From the NCBI GenBank assembly GCA_023053575.1, contig JAKZAP010000009.1, positions 21,867,869 through 21,931,868 on the forward strand: DNA of 64,000 nt, read 5' to 3'. The translations under genes were made by a program, and so were the position numbers. The notes beneath the pieces are model-generated. The model was not told the origin of the DNA, did no database searches, and worked only from the letters and a program-made list of their open reading frames with translations. The stretch comes from Branchinecta lynchi. Lineage: Eukaryota > Arthropoda > Branchiopoda > Anostraca > Branchinectidae. Within the stretch, counting starts at the first letter, position 1. Every line of letters begins with the position of its first letter. This document shows positions 32,741 to 42,721 of the stretch, in pieces.

Positions 32741-33312
32741 TAAGCTGCACCTGAGCTTGAATTCCTCTCTGTAATTTGGATAGGATAAACAAAAAATATT
32801 AACAAAGTTACCAACCAGAAACAAAATTTTTAAGCAGGTTCAAACAAAAAGGCAAGCTATTTGAATTGACTGGGACTATTAGCATTAACAAAATTTTGCT
32901 TCTTAACTATTAGGACTGGATAGTAATTTCGTTTTAACATTTTTGCGGATAGTTTCGAGGTCTCATAATTTGAGGTCAGCAACTTTTCCTGTATCCTGGG
33001 ATAGAGTCAGAGTTATTTGGATTTTGGAGCATCAAGGACAGTCGTCAGTTCTGGTCCCTCTCTGCTACTAATCATACAGCTCTTAAGACATTAAAGGACC
33101 TGAAAACCAATTTTTATTTCAAACATAAACAATGTTGATTGTGCAAGTTCCATCCTGTTTTCTCCTGAGAACCCGTTTTCCCGCTTTATGTGTTATTTGG
33201 ATACGCTAATGCTTCCAGAATCGTATCTCAGAAGAAAGCAGCAGGGAAATTCCTCTAGATTGAACATATGTATATGCCTGAGAGTCTGACATCAACTATG
33301 TAAGCTTAGAGC

Positions 33313-33957
33313 TTGGACATACTGGGCTCAAAAAGCCGCCTATTCGACAAACAACTGAAAATCCCTAGGGGACGTGAGATTTGATGGGCTTTGTGGCAGC
33401 TTGGGGATAATGAGCAGACTTCAATTAGGGGTCAATTAGGGTTCCTTTAACATAATTGTACACAGGGGTGTCAGGACTGGGGGGGGGGGGGGGAGGGGGG
33501 ATGCCCCCCCCCAATGCTGTTGGCCAGTCGGTAAAAAATAACCGATTCTGCGCGAAGCGCCGCGATTTTTCGTCAAAACAGTTAATTTTTTTCATGAAAA
33601 CAGTCTTTTTTTCTGAAAATTGGTCAAATATTCGTCAAAATAGTCAGGTTTTCTGAAAATCAGTGGATTTTTCTAAAAATCAGTCGATTTTTTCCATAAA
33701 TGTCATTTTTGTTGAAAACAGTCGCTTTTTCTGCCAAAAAAAAGTCGGTAAAAATGACCAGCCAGTCGGTAAATGACTCGTCCCCCCCCCCCTCAAACAT
33801 TTTGGCTAGTGACGCCTCTGATTATACATACTGTTTTGCTCAAATTGATCTCCTGGATTTAAAACGACAACATTCAGAATTAATTGTACCTTGTTCTTTT
33901 TCTTTTTTCTACTTTTGCGACCCAAAAAGCCATGAAATGAGCCAATTGTGACCAAGC
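33313..33957. mobile_element. Family D element split by a family E MITE
   Basis: gagcttggacatactgggct at left, gagccaattgtgaccaagct at right. The interior (ctaggggacgtgagatttga, gctttgtggcagcttgggga) is the reverse complement of 36972-37250. Family E occupies 33464-33823. Confidence 0.75.
33464..33823. mobile_element. G/C-homopolymer MITE (family E copy)
   Basis: ggtgtcaggactgggggggg and a C-run at left; repeated gaaaacagtctttttttctg; cccccctcaaacattttggc and tagtgacgcctctga at right. Confidence 0.75.
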
Positions 33958-33984
33958 TCTTAGAAGGAAGCTGACAAAAAGTAT

Positions 33985-34115
33985 GCTAAGCAAGTAAGTA
34001 ATTTATTTTTGACCCGCCATTTTGGAAAGGCGGAGTAAATGAAGAAAATAAACAAAACACATACAAACACAGAAAAAGACACTTAATTTTTAATCTTCGG
34101 TCAGGAAACAGTGGA
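33985..34115 (-). mobile_element. LINE-A 3' end with AAGT tail
   Basis: caagtaagtaatttattttt, then gacccgccattttggaaagg and aatcttcggtcaggaaacag: the last ~120 bp of LINE-A. Confidence 0.7.
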
Positions 34116-34341
34116 CGAGTTAGCCAAGTTAGCCAAGGTGCGCAAAACTGACACTCACATGGAATCAGGATACTTAAATCTGTTTTCTATCTCTTATTGT
34201 AGGTTCTGGTCAATGGTGTTGCTGTTATTGTATCTTGTTCTTTTTCTTTTTTCTACTTTTGCAACCCAAAAAGCCATGAAACGAACCAATTGTGACCAAG
34301 CTCTTAGAAGGAACTTGCCAACAAGTATGCTAAGTAAGTAA
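34116..34341 (+). pseudogene. Partial copy of ZDHHC16 intron 1 end plus exon 2 start (copy 1)
   Basis: ctaagt/gttagccaaggtgcgcaaaa leads to ctatctcttattgtag and the first 33 nt of exon 2 (34203-34235), then switches abruptly to the right end of family D (ttctacttttgcaacccaaa). The acceptor is intact but no DHHC domain follows. Confidence 0.85.
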
Positions 34342-34560
34342 GTAAGTAAGTAATTTATTTATAACCCGCCGTTTTCAGAAAGCGGAGTAAATGAAGAAAA
34401 TAAATAAAACACATAAACAGACACAAAAGACACTTAATTTCAATCGTCGGCCAGGAAGCAGTGTAGAAGGTCGTGAGCTGGTTGGGTTCTGTTGTCAATG
34501 ATTTTTTATAGCGACGAAGAAACATCCAAAAGGGTAACACTTGCATCTTGAATTTTGAAC
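34330..34560 (-). mobile_element. LINE-A 3' fragment
   Basis: (AAGT)n tail at 34334-34353, then the 3' UTR and the region reading FKIQDASVTLLDVSSSL in one frame. Nearly identical to 3266-3486. It lies between the two exon copies. Confidence 0.85.
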
Positions 34561-34840
34561 TGCTAAGTTAGCCAAGGTGCGCAAAACTGACACTCACATG
34601 GAATCAGGATACTTAAATCTGTTTTCTATCTCTTATTGTAGGTTCTGGTCAATGGTGTTGCTGTTATTGTATCTTGTTCTTTTTCTTTTTTCTACTTTTG
34701 CAACCCAAAAAGCCATGAAACGAACCAATTGTGACCAAGCTCTTAGAAGGAGAAGGAAGCTGCCAAAAAGTGTGCTAAGTTAGCCAAGGTGCGCAAAACT
34801 GACACTCACATGGAATCAGGATACTTAAATCTGTTTTCTG
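34561..34840 (+). pseudogene. Partial copies 2 and 3 of the ZDHHC16 exon 2 region
   Basis: Copy 2 has the acceptor and exon start at 34642-34674 followed by the same switch to family D. Copy 3 (34776-34840) holds only gttagccaaggtgcgcaaaa to aatctgttttctg. The genuine exon follows at 35428. Confidence 0.85.
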
Positions 34841-35225
34841 ATGAATGAATGATGTGAATGATGTATTTAATTCAGCCAAAAAAGCCATAATCTAACAAAA
34901 AATAAATAAAAAATAAGGAAAAATAACACATCAACAAAGCAACCGCTAACTACTTATTACTCGGTCAAAGCAAAACAATCAGCTAAAAGTGCCTTCCGCA
35001 CTCCAAGATTATAGAAGATAGGTTTTGCGGCCAACTGTACAAGATCATCATCACTCTTATTGAGGCGAATAAATAAAGATACACAAGCTTTCCACTGGAG
35101 CTCTCTCAAAGTAAAACAACGTTTTGCCACTAGAACTTCACTAACACTACATCTGCGTGGCAGAAGCAGTTTCCTTATAGCACTGTTATACACAACCTGT
35201 AATCTTGATAGTGAACCCTTTGATG
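34841..35225 (-). mobile_element. LINE reverse-transcriptase C-terminus
   Basis: The minus strand reads YNSAIRKLLLPRRCSVSEVL, VAKRCFTLRELQWKACVSLF and IRLNKSDDDLVQL, the (A)YNxxxRxLLxxPRxxSxSExxV pattern of CR1/L2-like ORF2 ends. A (GAAT)-type tail occupies 34841-34870. Confidence 0.75.
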
Positions 35226-35337
35226 TTATTCATTTTTAATGTTATTTATGACTGTTGAAGTACGCTTACATATTAACTGACTATACCAAACAAATTTGGC
35301 GTTAGCCACGATAAGTTTTTAGCGAATAAAAAGATTT

Positions 35338-35363
35338 ATCTATCTATCTATCTATCTACCTCT
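35338..35363. repeat. (TATC)n microsatellite
   Basis: Six perfect tatc units 65 bp upstream of the ZDHHC16 exon 2 acceptor. Confidence 0.9.
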
Positions 35364-35427
35364 CTAGCATTCGTAACTAGGCCTAGGCAAAAAAACTTAC
35401 AAAAAAAAATTCTATCTCTTATTGTAG

Positions 35428-35740
35428 GTTCTGGTCAATGGTGTTGCTGTTATTGTATCTGTGGTTGTCATCATCACCCATATTATAGGGATTCCTTTTT
35501 GGTGGTCCAAGAGCCCAAGATTGACTGTTATTTTGATCATTTTTGGATACTGGATTTTGATGAATGTTGTCTTCCACTTCTGCACTGCTGTAAAGGTAGA
35601 TCCTGGGCATCCTGATCAGACAGGAATAGCATTTTCACCTGAGTATAAAAGATGCAAGAAATGTTCAAAACCAAAGCCACTAAGAACTCATCACTGCTCA
35701 GTGTGCAATCGATGTGTTCTAAAAATGGACCATCACTGTC
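35428..35740 (+). CDS. ZDHHC16: ZDHHC16 exon 2: TM1, TM2 and most of the DHHC domain
   Basis: Encodes [20 protein letters not shown] (TM1), a short loop, [20 protein letters not shown] (TM2), then [18 protein letters not shown] and the cysteine-rich domain [30 protein letters not shown] plus one base. The acceptor is cttattgtag and the donor gtaagt. The first 33 nt of this exon, with the acceptor, also occur in two upstream partial copies (34203 and 34642), which run into repeat DNA and cannot encode the domain. Confidence 0.96.
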
Positions 35741-35785
35741 GTAAGTATCACAGTAGTTTTGGTCTGATTTTTCTTAGCATTAGCT

Positions 35786-36133
35786 TAAAGGACCTGTCTT
35801 GCCTAAAATTCTAACACAACCTACTTCCGTAATCACTCCATCCATTTCTAAATCCGGAGACCCGAATTTCGAATGGTGCATTGTAACCCTCTAAAAAAAA
35901 TCGCTAATTTTTGTACCTTCGATATGTATTACGCTGTCGACGGTCGTCTGCGAGAAGTTTTTCGATCAGAAAAACCGGTTATGTAAATTTTTACCTGTTT
36001 TCGCTACAAGTCAAAGGGTCGCGAAAAAGGCTTAAAACAGTCAAAGCCGTGGGTAATCAGAGCCTAGTTTTAAAGTATTCAATTATTTAAATTACTGCAA
36101 GTTGAAGATTAAATTGTGCGAGGGGTCCTTTAA
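35786..36133. mobile_element. TTAAAGGACCTGTC MITE (copy 1)
   Basis: cttaaaggacctgtcttgcc at left, gaggggtcctttaat at right. The core (tgttttcgctacaagtcaaa, gacggtcgtctgcgagaag) matches 59555-59872 in reverse. It begins 45 bp after the exon 2 donor. Confidence 0.75.
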
Positions 36134-36175
36134 TCATTAGCTCTCTAGACTGCTTTCTTTAGCTTCAATGGGTGG

Positions 36176-36372
36176 CTATATTCAAACAATGCATAAAACT
36201 GATACGTCAGCTACGATGCTCTCACAGCGATATTTTGGCACTTCTTGGCAAGGGTCCTCGTCTGGCTGTTGAACTTCAGGGACAACGTTGGAGAAGGAAG
36301 GAACCTGTAATCTTGGATTCGATCCCGAAGCATCGTAGCTGACGTATCCGTTTAATGCATTGTTTGAGTATT
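36176..36372. mobile_element. Family F fold-back element
   Basis: tattcaaacaatgcataaaa and gatacgtcagctacgatgct are mirrored at the right (agcatcgtagctgacgtatc, gcattgtttgagta). The middle has cttggcaagggtcctcgtct. ~197 bp. Confidence 0.8.
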
Positions 36373-36690
36373 TGTTGCTAAAACATTGTGTTTATACTGA
36401 ACCCGGGACCAGCTATCGGTAAGTGGCCAGATCACTTGCCTTGACAAGTGACTTGCCTCCATACTCTTGATGACCATCTCTCCCTGCCGATGCAGAATCT
36501 CCGGGTACCTGCGGAAGAAAGGAAGAAACGTTGTCAAAGCTGCGCTGACAAAGGGATTTGAGTCGTTGAGTTTGAGTCGTTACGTACACGCTTACTCCTT
36601 CTTCCTGAGAATCACTGGCGTGTTTTGGACTTAGTCATATAGAGTATTGAAGGTGCGTTCCTCGTGGCAAACTTTTCGAATTACAAAAAG
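36373..36690. other. Unclassified ZDHHC16 intron 2 sequence
   Basis: No gene or repeat family recognised; contains gggaccagctatcggtaagt, similar to ggacagcgatcggcatgtgg at 16365. Confidence 0.35.
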
Positions 36691-36694
36691 CAAA

Positions 36695-37532
36695 TCACAG
36701 CCTCGTTTGGTTGCAATAGCGCTGCCCCATCGCTGCTGCAACAGTTATTTGCTTCTGCCGATGCGTTTTTGGGTTCACTGCCTGCACGATTTCTTCCTGG
36801 TTGAAGCAGCACCTTACAGGGAAGCACGGACTCGGTCGGTAAGCAAGTCCGCGATTCTCGAGAAGTGCTGCCGTCTTTCTCGGAAGCACTGAAATACGAA
36901 AACGAATGTAGAAAGAATGAGCCCGGAAGCGGCCGATAAGTGGACCTGCAGCGTGCAATAAAAACAAGGCTCAGAGCTTGGTCACACTCGGCTCATTTCC
37001 TGGCTTTTTGGGTTGCAAAAGTAGAAAAAAGAAAAATAACAAGATAAGTCTAATTCTTAATGTTGTCATTTTAAATTCAGGAGATTAATTAGAGCAAAAC
37101 AGAGCGTATAAATATGTTACAAGGTACCCTAATTGACCCCTAAATGCAGTCTGCTCATTATCCCCAAGCTGCCACAAAGCCCATAAAATCTCACGTCCCC
37201 TAGGGATTTTCAGTCGTTTGTCAAATATTCCGCGTTTTGGGCCCAGTGTGACTAGGCTATCAGAGCCTCGTTTTTGTTGGATGCTGCAGGTCCACTTCTC
37301 GGCCGATTCCGGACTGATTCTTTCTACATCCGTTTTTGCACTGCAGCGCTTCCGAGGAAGACGGCAGCGCTTCTCGAGAATCGCGGACTTGCTCCCCGAC
37401 CAAGTCCATGCTTCCCTGCAAGATGCTGCAGCGCTGCCGCTTCAACCAAGAAGAAAGTGAATCCAAAAACGCATATTATGCAAAAGCAAAGAAGTGCTGC
37501 AGCAGCGCTATTGCAACAAAAACGAGGCTCAG
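36695..37532. mobile_element. Composite C-D-C repeat
   Basis: Family C copies at 36695-36972 (cagcctcgtttggttgcaat ... aaaacaaggctc) and 37262-37530 (gagcctcgtttttgttggat ... aacaaaaacgaggctc) flank a complete family D element (36972-37250; agcttggtcacactcggctc ... cccagtgtgactaggct). Confidence 0.7.
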
Positions 37533-37750
37533 GTGTCAGTTGAGTCACTTTCAGCCGTGAGTTAGGAAAATATTCAAAAAGTGACAAAGCTTGAGTGGTT
37601 ATTACAAGTATTCGTAATAAAAACTGCCTGGTTTTGGTTTAGTTTTTGGGATCCCAAAACGTAAGTGGAGGGATACCTATGAGATCGCAAAAGTTGTCCG
37701 TCTGTCCGTCCGTCCGTCTGTGCGCACTATAACTCTCGAAGGGAATGAGA

Positions 37751-39537
37751 AAAGAATTGCAGGTGCATACGGATCTGTAGTATCGAATAAGCTACGCTTT
37801 CAACGTCCCATCCTCGCGGCTATCTTCAATTCCGTCGCCCTACCTCACATCCTGTATACTGCAGGCACTGTCTAGGGAACCGGGAGTCGTACTTTATGTC
37901 CTACGGGCTACGGAACCGGTAGTTCTCACGGAAACCAAACCATATGAGCTGTGATTCCGGGATCTGACGTCATTAACTAACGGAAACTTGTATTTGCTGG
38001 CTCCCGTTCCGGTAGTAAGTGGAAATAGCTCACGGAAACTTTATCGCATCAGCTTCTCGTCCGGTAGCCTCACGGAATTGTGTACTCAGAAGCTAGGGAG
38101 CCGTTAGTTCATACCGGAAACTGTATAATTGGAGCTTCTGTTCCGGTAGCGTCTACGTGGAATATAAAACTCACGGAATAGTTTGGATGAGAGCTAGGAT
38201 GCCGGGATTTTCACCGACTTAGAGAAAATAACATGGGAAAAATCCACTACCGGAACCCAAACATTGAGAGCTAAGGTGCCGGTAGCAGCTACTATTTGGT
38301 TAAAAATGACCAGCTCACGGACACGGATAGCTATGGGCTAGGGTTCCGGTAGTAGCAAAAAAAAAAAAAAAAATTGAACTCACGGATCCATTTCAGTGCA
38401 GACTAGGAAACCGGAAGTTAATATTTTTAACTCACGGAACCCAACTTCTGCGGGCTGGGGTTCCGGTAGGGCCAAAAAATTCAGATTTTTGAACTGGATT
38501 CCGTGACCTTTACCAGACTCAAAGTCCATATTGATACGTGTCCGTGAGCTTGTAATTTTAATTTTTGGCACTACCGGAACCCCAGGCCGCAGGAGTTGGG
38601 TTCCGTGAGTTAAAAATATTCACTTCCGGTTTTTTTAGTCTGCACTGACATGCGTCCGTGAGTTAAATTTTTTATTTTTGGCACTACCGGAACCCTAGCC
38701 CATAGCCATCTGTGTCCGTGAGCTGGTCATTTTCAACCAAATAGTAGTTGCTACCGGTACCTTAACTCTCAATATATGGGTTCCGGTAGTGATTTTTTCC
38801 CATGTTATTTTCGGTGAAAATCCCGGCATCCTCGCTCTCATCCAAACTATTCCGTGAGTTTTATATTCCACGTAGACACTACCGGAACAGAAGCTCCAAT
38901 TATATAGTTTCCGGTATGAACTAACGGCTCCCTAGCTTCTGAGTACACAATTCCGTGAGGCTACCGGACGAGAAGCTGGTGCGATGAAGTTTCCGTGAGC
39001 TATTTCCACTTACTACCGGAACGGGAGCCAGCACATACAAGTTTCCGTTAGTCAATGACGTCAGATCCCGGAATCGCAGCTCATATGGTTTGGTTTCCGT
39101 GAGAACTACCGGTTCCGTAGCCCGTAGGACACAAAGTACGGCTCCCGGTTCCCTAGACAGTGCCGTATACTGCACCCTTCTGGAGACTTTTCACCAAAAC
39201 AGACAAAAAACAAGTCCGGTCAACATTCTATCGTTTTGCCAAATATATATTGCGCCTCCCCCCTTGGACGAGAAACTCTAAAATTTCCAGTCGTTATCAA
39301 ATTAGTGATCCACTAACAGCAGTGGAGAAACAAATAGAAACATACAGCCAAAATATTGATCACGACTGGAAATCCCTCCTGCTTTAGTTGTATAGTAAAA
39401 GTTATACTGTGTATTTTGTAAGTTACTTTCTTTCGTGTTTTCCTTTCTTTTTCTCTTTTTTTCCTTATTATTTACTCCGTCTTTGTGCCTTGTGTTTATT
39501 TTGACGGGTTATAAATAAAATCATCATCATCATCATC
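37751..39537 (+). mobile_element. LINE fragment split by a fold-back element
   Basis: Left part: KRIAGAYGSVVSNKLRFQRP, ILAAIFNSVALPHILYTA. Right part (from 39165): YTAPFWRLFTKTDKKQVRST, FYRFAKYILRLPPWTRNSKI, SSRYQISDPLTAVEKQIETY, SQNIDHDWKSLLL, stop. Removing the insert and one target copy leaves the frame open, so the LINE was little decayed when hit. It ends in a (TCA)n tail. Confidence 0.85.
37864..39164. mobile_element. 1301-bp fold-back element with 10-bp target duplication
   Basis: Perfect ends ggcactgtctagggaaccgg / ccggttccctagacagtgcc. The arms (~640 bp each) mirror each other with modest divergence around ~38514. gtatactgca precedes (37854-37863) and follows (39165-39174) it exactly. 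Inside, ctcacgga/tccgtgag and accggaac/gttccggtag alternate every 20-50 bp. No reading frame of note. Confidence 0.92.
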
Positions 39538-40500
39538 ATATTTTGATGAAACTTGGTGTGAGGATTCTTTGGGTCAAGAGTAAGGTCAAGTTCGTAGATG
39601 GGCTCTTTAGCCCTACATTTAGGGGTGGGGGTTTAAATGAAGGGGCAAATGAAATATTTTTAAACAGATAATATGATAGTCAATTATGGGGTAAGACAAC
39701 ATGCTAAACACGATGGTGAAAACCATTTTGTCATCGGACAAGTAGTTCGACCGGAATCCGGCCAAAACCGGAAAGTATTAAAAGTAAAAGTTTTATTTGA
39801 AGTTGATTAGATGTTTTGTTTGGGGGTAGGAAAACATGCTGAACTCGACGGTGAAAATCATTTTCTTGCTGGATTCCTAGTTCGCCCGGAATCCGGCCAA
39901 AACCGGAAAGCTTGTTAAAAGTAAAAGTTTTTTTGGAGTTGATTAGATGTTCACTTTAGGGGTAAGAAAACATGCTGAACACTTCTGTCAAAACAATTTT
40001 TTACCCGGACAAGTAGTTCGCCCGGAATCCGGCCGAAACCGTAAAATTATTAAAAGTTAAAGTTTTATTTGTAGTTGATTAGATATCCAATTTAGGGGTA
40101 AGAAGAGATGCTGAATCCATGTATGACAATCATTTTTTACCCGGACATAAATTTCGACCGGAATCCGGCTGGAGCCGGAAAATTTGTTATAAGTTAAATT
40201 TGTATTTGAAGTTGATTAGATGTTCAGTATTGGGGAAAGAAGATGCGCTGAGTTCGTTTTTGAGCTTTTATTTTTTCGCCGGACAAGTAGTTCAAAACAG
40301 ATATGACTGATAGGGGTAACACACACATGCTGACTCCATATCTGAACTTGGTTCTCTCAGATGATTAGCTATTTGGCCTTAATCTGTTTCTGAATTTTAA
40401 TAGTAAAAACCTTCAAGGAGACTGGCGAAGACAAGACCCAATTGTCTGGATCCAATATTGAATTTTTGGGATCCCATCGAAACCTTTGGTCTTGTTTCTT

Positions 40501-40790
40501 CGTTGATCGTTCACTGCTGGCAGACGTTCACATTAGCACACCTCTACTGTACCTTAACATAGCACCACAGCGCCGAGCACGAGGGGTTAACGGCTTCTGT
40601 AAATCGAAGATGTGTCAAATTGGGATACTAAACAATTTTCCTCCTTTGGCCGGATTCCAGGCGAACTACACCGTCAGGAGTTTAAAAACAGTTAACACAA
40701 GGATGCGCCGTTTCAACAGAAAACAATTGGGTTGTACTTTGTTGTGATTCTGAAATGTTCTGCAGTAAGATATGACCTCATAAATATTAT
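40501..40790. other. ZDHHC16 intron 2 end
   Basis: Contains gagcacgaggggttaacggc and ttctgtaaatcgaag (also at 16862) and a fragment of the CAACAG MITE family (40690-40765). No other feature. Confidence 0.4.
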
Positions 40791-40795
40791 TCTAG

Positions 40796-40995
40796 CCTGG
40801 TTGAATAACTGCGTTGGTCATCACAATCATCGCTACTTCTTTCTATTCATGGTGTACGTGTGCGTTGGCTGCCTGTTTCTGATGCTGCTTGGGTTTGAGA
40901 TCGCGACGAGAGAAGTGTTCGGGTGGTGGACTGAAGAGGAACATCGCGAAGTGGAGGGATTCCCGGTGGCTTATAATGGGACTCATTACCTGTCA
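40796..40995 (+). CDS. ZDHHC16: ZDHHC16 exon 3: end of DHHC domain and TM3
   Basis: Two bases complete P127 of DHHC-P, then WLNNCVGHHNHRYFFLFMVY, VCVGCLFLMLLGFEIATREV (TM3) and FGWWTEEEHREVEGFPVAYN-GTHYLS. The acceptor is attattctag and the donor gtaagc, phase 0. PWLNNCVGxxNHRYF is a diagnostic DHHC-family string. Confidence 0.96.
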
Positions 40996-41040
40996 GTAAG
41001 CTAAGTTCCTTCTTTCATTTAAAGCACAAGATCCGGTAGA

Positions 41041-41640
41041 CATTGAGCGTGTTCCACCCTACTTACCCTAGTTACTACGCAGTACGTCACGAATTCTGGC
41101 TTTTTGCCGTCAAGGCTGGAACGATTTTTCTATTTTCCAGCAGGATATCATGCCACGGGCGATTCCGACCAATCACGTTACAGAGATGCGTAGTTACTAC
41201 GCTCCCGAGCATGGTAAGCAAATAGTAAGTATTAGTTACTATTTCGAGAAGGTTGGAAGGGTCAGCGTAGTAACTTTTCGTGAGGATGGAACGGAAATAG
41301 TAACTAATCCCGATGAAAAATTTATCTCAAAATAGTACTATGAACTAGTACGAAAAAGTAGCATGCAGTACTAACGATGCTACTACATGCTTCTACTTCA
41401 AGGCTACTATGCTACTATTAGCAAGACCGGATGCTACTATGGCAAGACAGGATACTACTGGATACTACTACATAAGATTGGACCAGTATGAGGCACATTA
41501 AATCATAGTATTCTTTGCTATTATATACTATTACATGCAACGTTTTCGTACTACTACCATACTACTACGCAGGCTAAAAAGTTTTCATCGGGATAGTAAC
41601 TATTCTTAGAAGGGTGGTACACGCTCATACTTTATGTAGA
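41041..41640. mobile_element. Outer MITE interrupted by a GATGAAAA MITE
   Basis: gagcgtgttccaccctactt at left and agaagggtggtacacgctca at right are inverted. Inside lies gatgaaaaatttatctcaaa ... aaaagttttcatc (41311-41602), the intact form of the element at 1703-2412. Confidence 0.65.
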
Positions 41641-41965
41641 ACTATTTTGACTCCTTTAAAGTTTACCTGAAAAGCAAACTTATTTTGTGTCATTTACTTG
41701 AATGTATAGTTTGGATCCTGCCAAGGGATTTTTATTTTCTATCTGCTCTAGTTGAAACGTTCAGAATATCTGCGGCCGTCCCCACAACGTAAATTCTACT
41801 ATGACGCGGGAAATTTTAATCTCTCAATTAAATCTTTCCGGTAAGGCATACAATACAGATACAAGCGCATAGAGGTACCGCCAATCACACTGAAGTTTCA
41901 CTATTTGAAAACCGGTTATCCGTAAATAGCGGAACAGCGAATTTTCAGCGGGTCTTGAAGCCAAT
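41640..41965 (+). mobile_element. Family L repeat
   Basis: aaagtttacctgaaaagcaa, ttctactatgacgcgggaaa and agcgcatagaggtaccgcca recur at 49240-50100 (split by family K) and 60137-60490. Confidence 0.6.
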
Positions 41966-42225
41966 GTAAGTGAATAAGTGATTGGTCGGAGCCACGTAGA
42001 CACACCAGGACCCTCGACAAGGGAGTCCTAGACTTCTAAATTATATTCGAAAAATTGTTTATGGAATCGGTCACGGTACAAGTCCCTTGTGTAAAGTGCC
42101 ATCTATATTAATAATCTCCGTGACATGGGGATGTGAACTGGTTAGATGAATTTGACTTCGGGCGGGATCACTGTTCCTGTGGCCGGCTTCTACCAGACTA
42201 TTGCAGTGGTTTGCGAACTCTGTTC
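41966..42225. other. Unclassified ZDHHC16 intron 3 sequence
   Basis: Nothing recognised. Confidence 0.3.
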
Positions 42226-42230
42226 ACAAG

Positions 42231-42305
42231 CCCCTCGGTAGCTCAGTGGTAGAGTGACTGCCTTGTAAGCAGAGGGTCCTGGATTCAAATCCCGACTGAG
42301 GAGCA
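42231..42305 (+). tRNA. tRNA-Thr(TGT)-like sequence, probably pseudogene or SINE head
   Basis: ccctcggtagctcagtggta, gagtgactgccttgtaagca, gagggtcctggattcaaatc, ccgactgaggagca. D-stem gctc/gagt pairs fully, the anticodon arm at 4 of 5, and the loop cTTGTaa reads TGT (threonine). The acceptor is 6 of 7 including one wobble, but the T-stem (ctgga/cccga) pairs poorly, so function is doubtful. Confidence 0.5.
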
Positions 42306-42715
42306 TTTTTGTCTATGAGTTCACTACTTATAAGATGGAGTATGTAAAAAAGAAAGTAAAAAAAACACAGAAAAAGATCACACAACAAAGAAAAACAAAA
42401 GGCGAATCACACCTTTAATTCAAAAAATGTCAAATAACATTCCATTGCCACTCATGGCCGCTCTTATTGCATTTTAATCGTTGAATTAGCCCATCGAGAT
42501 TCCGAATTGGGTCAACTATAGCGTATTTGTTTGTCATGTATTTTTTATGACGAAATGGTCAAATTCGGTGTAACGCTGTGAGAGCTGCTTTTGAAAAATA
42601 AAATTATATTCTATCTAGGCATTGCGTGTCCAAGGAGGAAGACGAAGAAAGGATTTTGCGAATTTAAATTGTTTAATTTAAAGTCGGTCCGTGTCATTTA
42701 ATGTTTCAGAAATGT
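42306..42715. other. Unclassified ZDHHC16 intron 3 sequence
   Basis: A-rich sequence after the tRNA-like block; could be a SINE body, but no second copy was found in this window. Confidence 0.3.
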
Positions 42716-42721
42716 GGGAGA

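Larger units (their letters stand above)
37640..40500 (+). mobile_element. Family B element (copy 5) split by a LINE
   Basis: Left part 37640-37750 stops at ctcgaagggaatgaga; the right part resumes at 39538 with tattttgatgaaacttggtg, exactly where copy 1 would continue. About four 136-bp monomers (39690-40320) follow, then tttttgggatcccatcgaaa. Confidence 0.85.

Noticed and set aside
32459..32824. Several overlapping frames of 65-129 codons on both strands
   Set aside because: Produced by the palindromic GC-rich core of a family C MITE; the same frames recur at 36695 and 37262.
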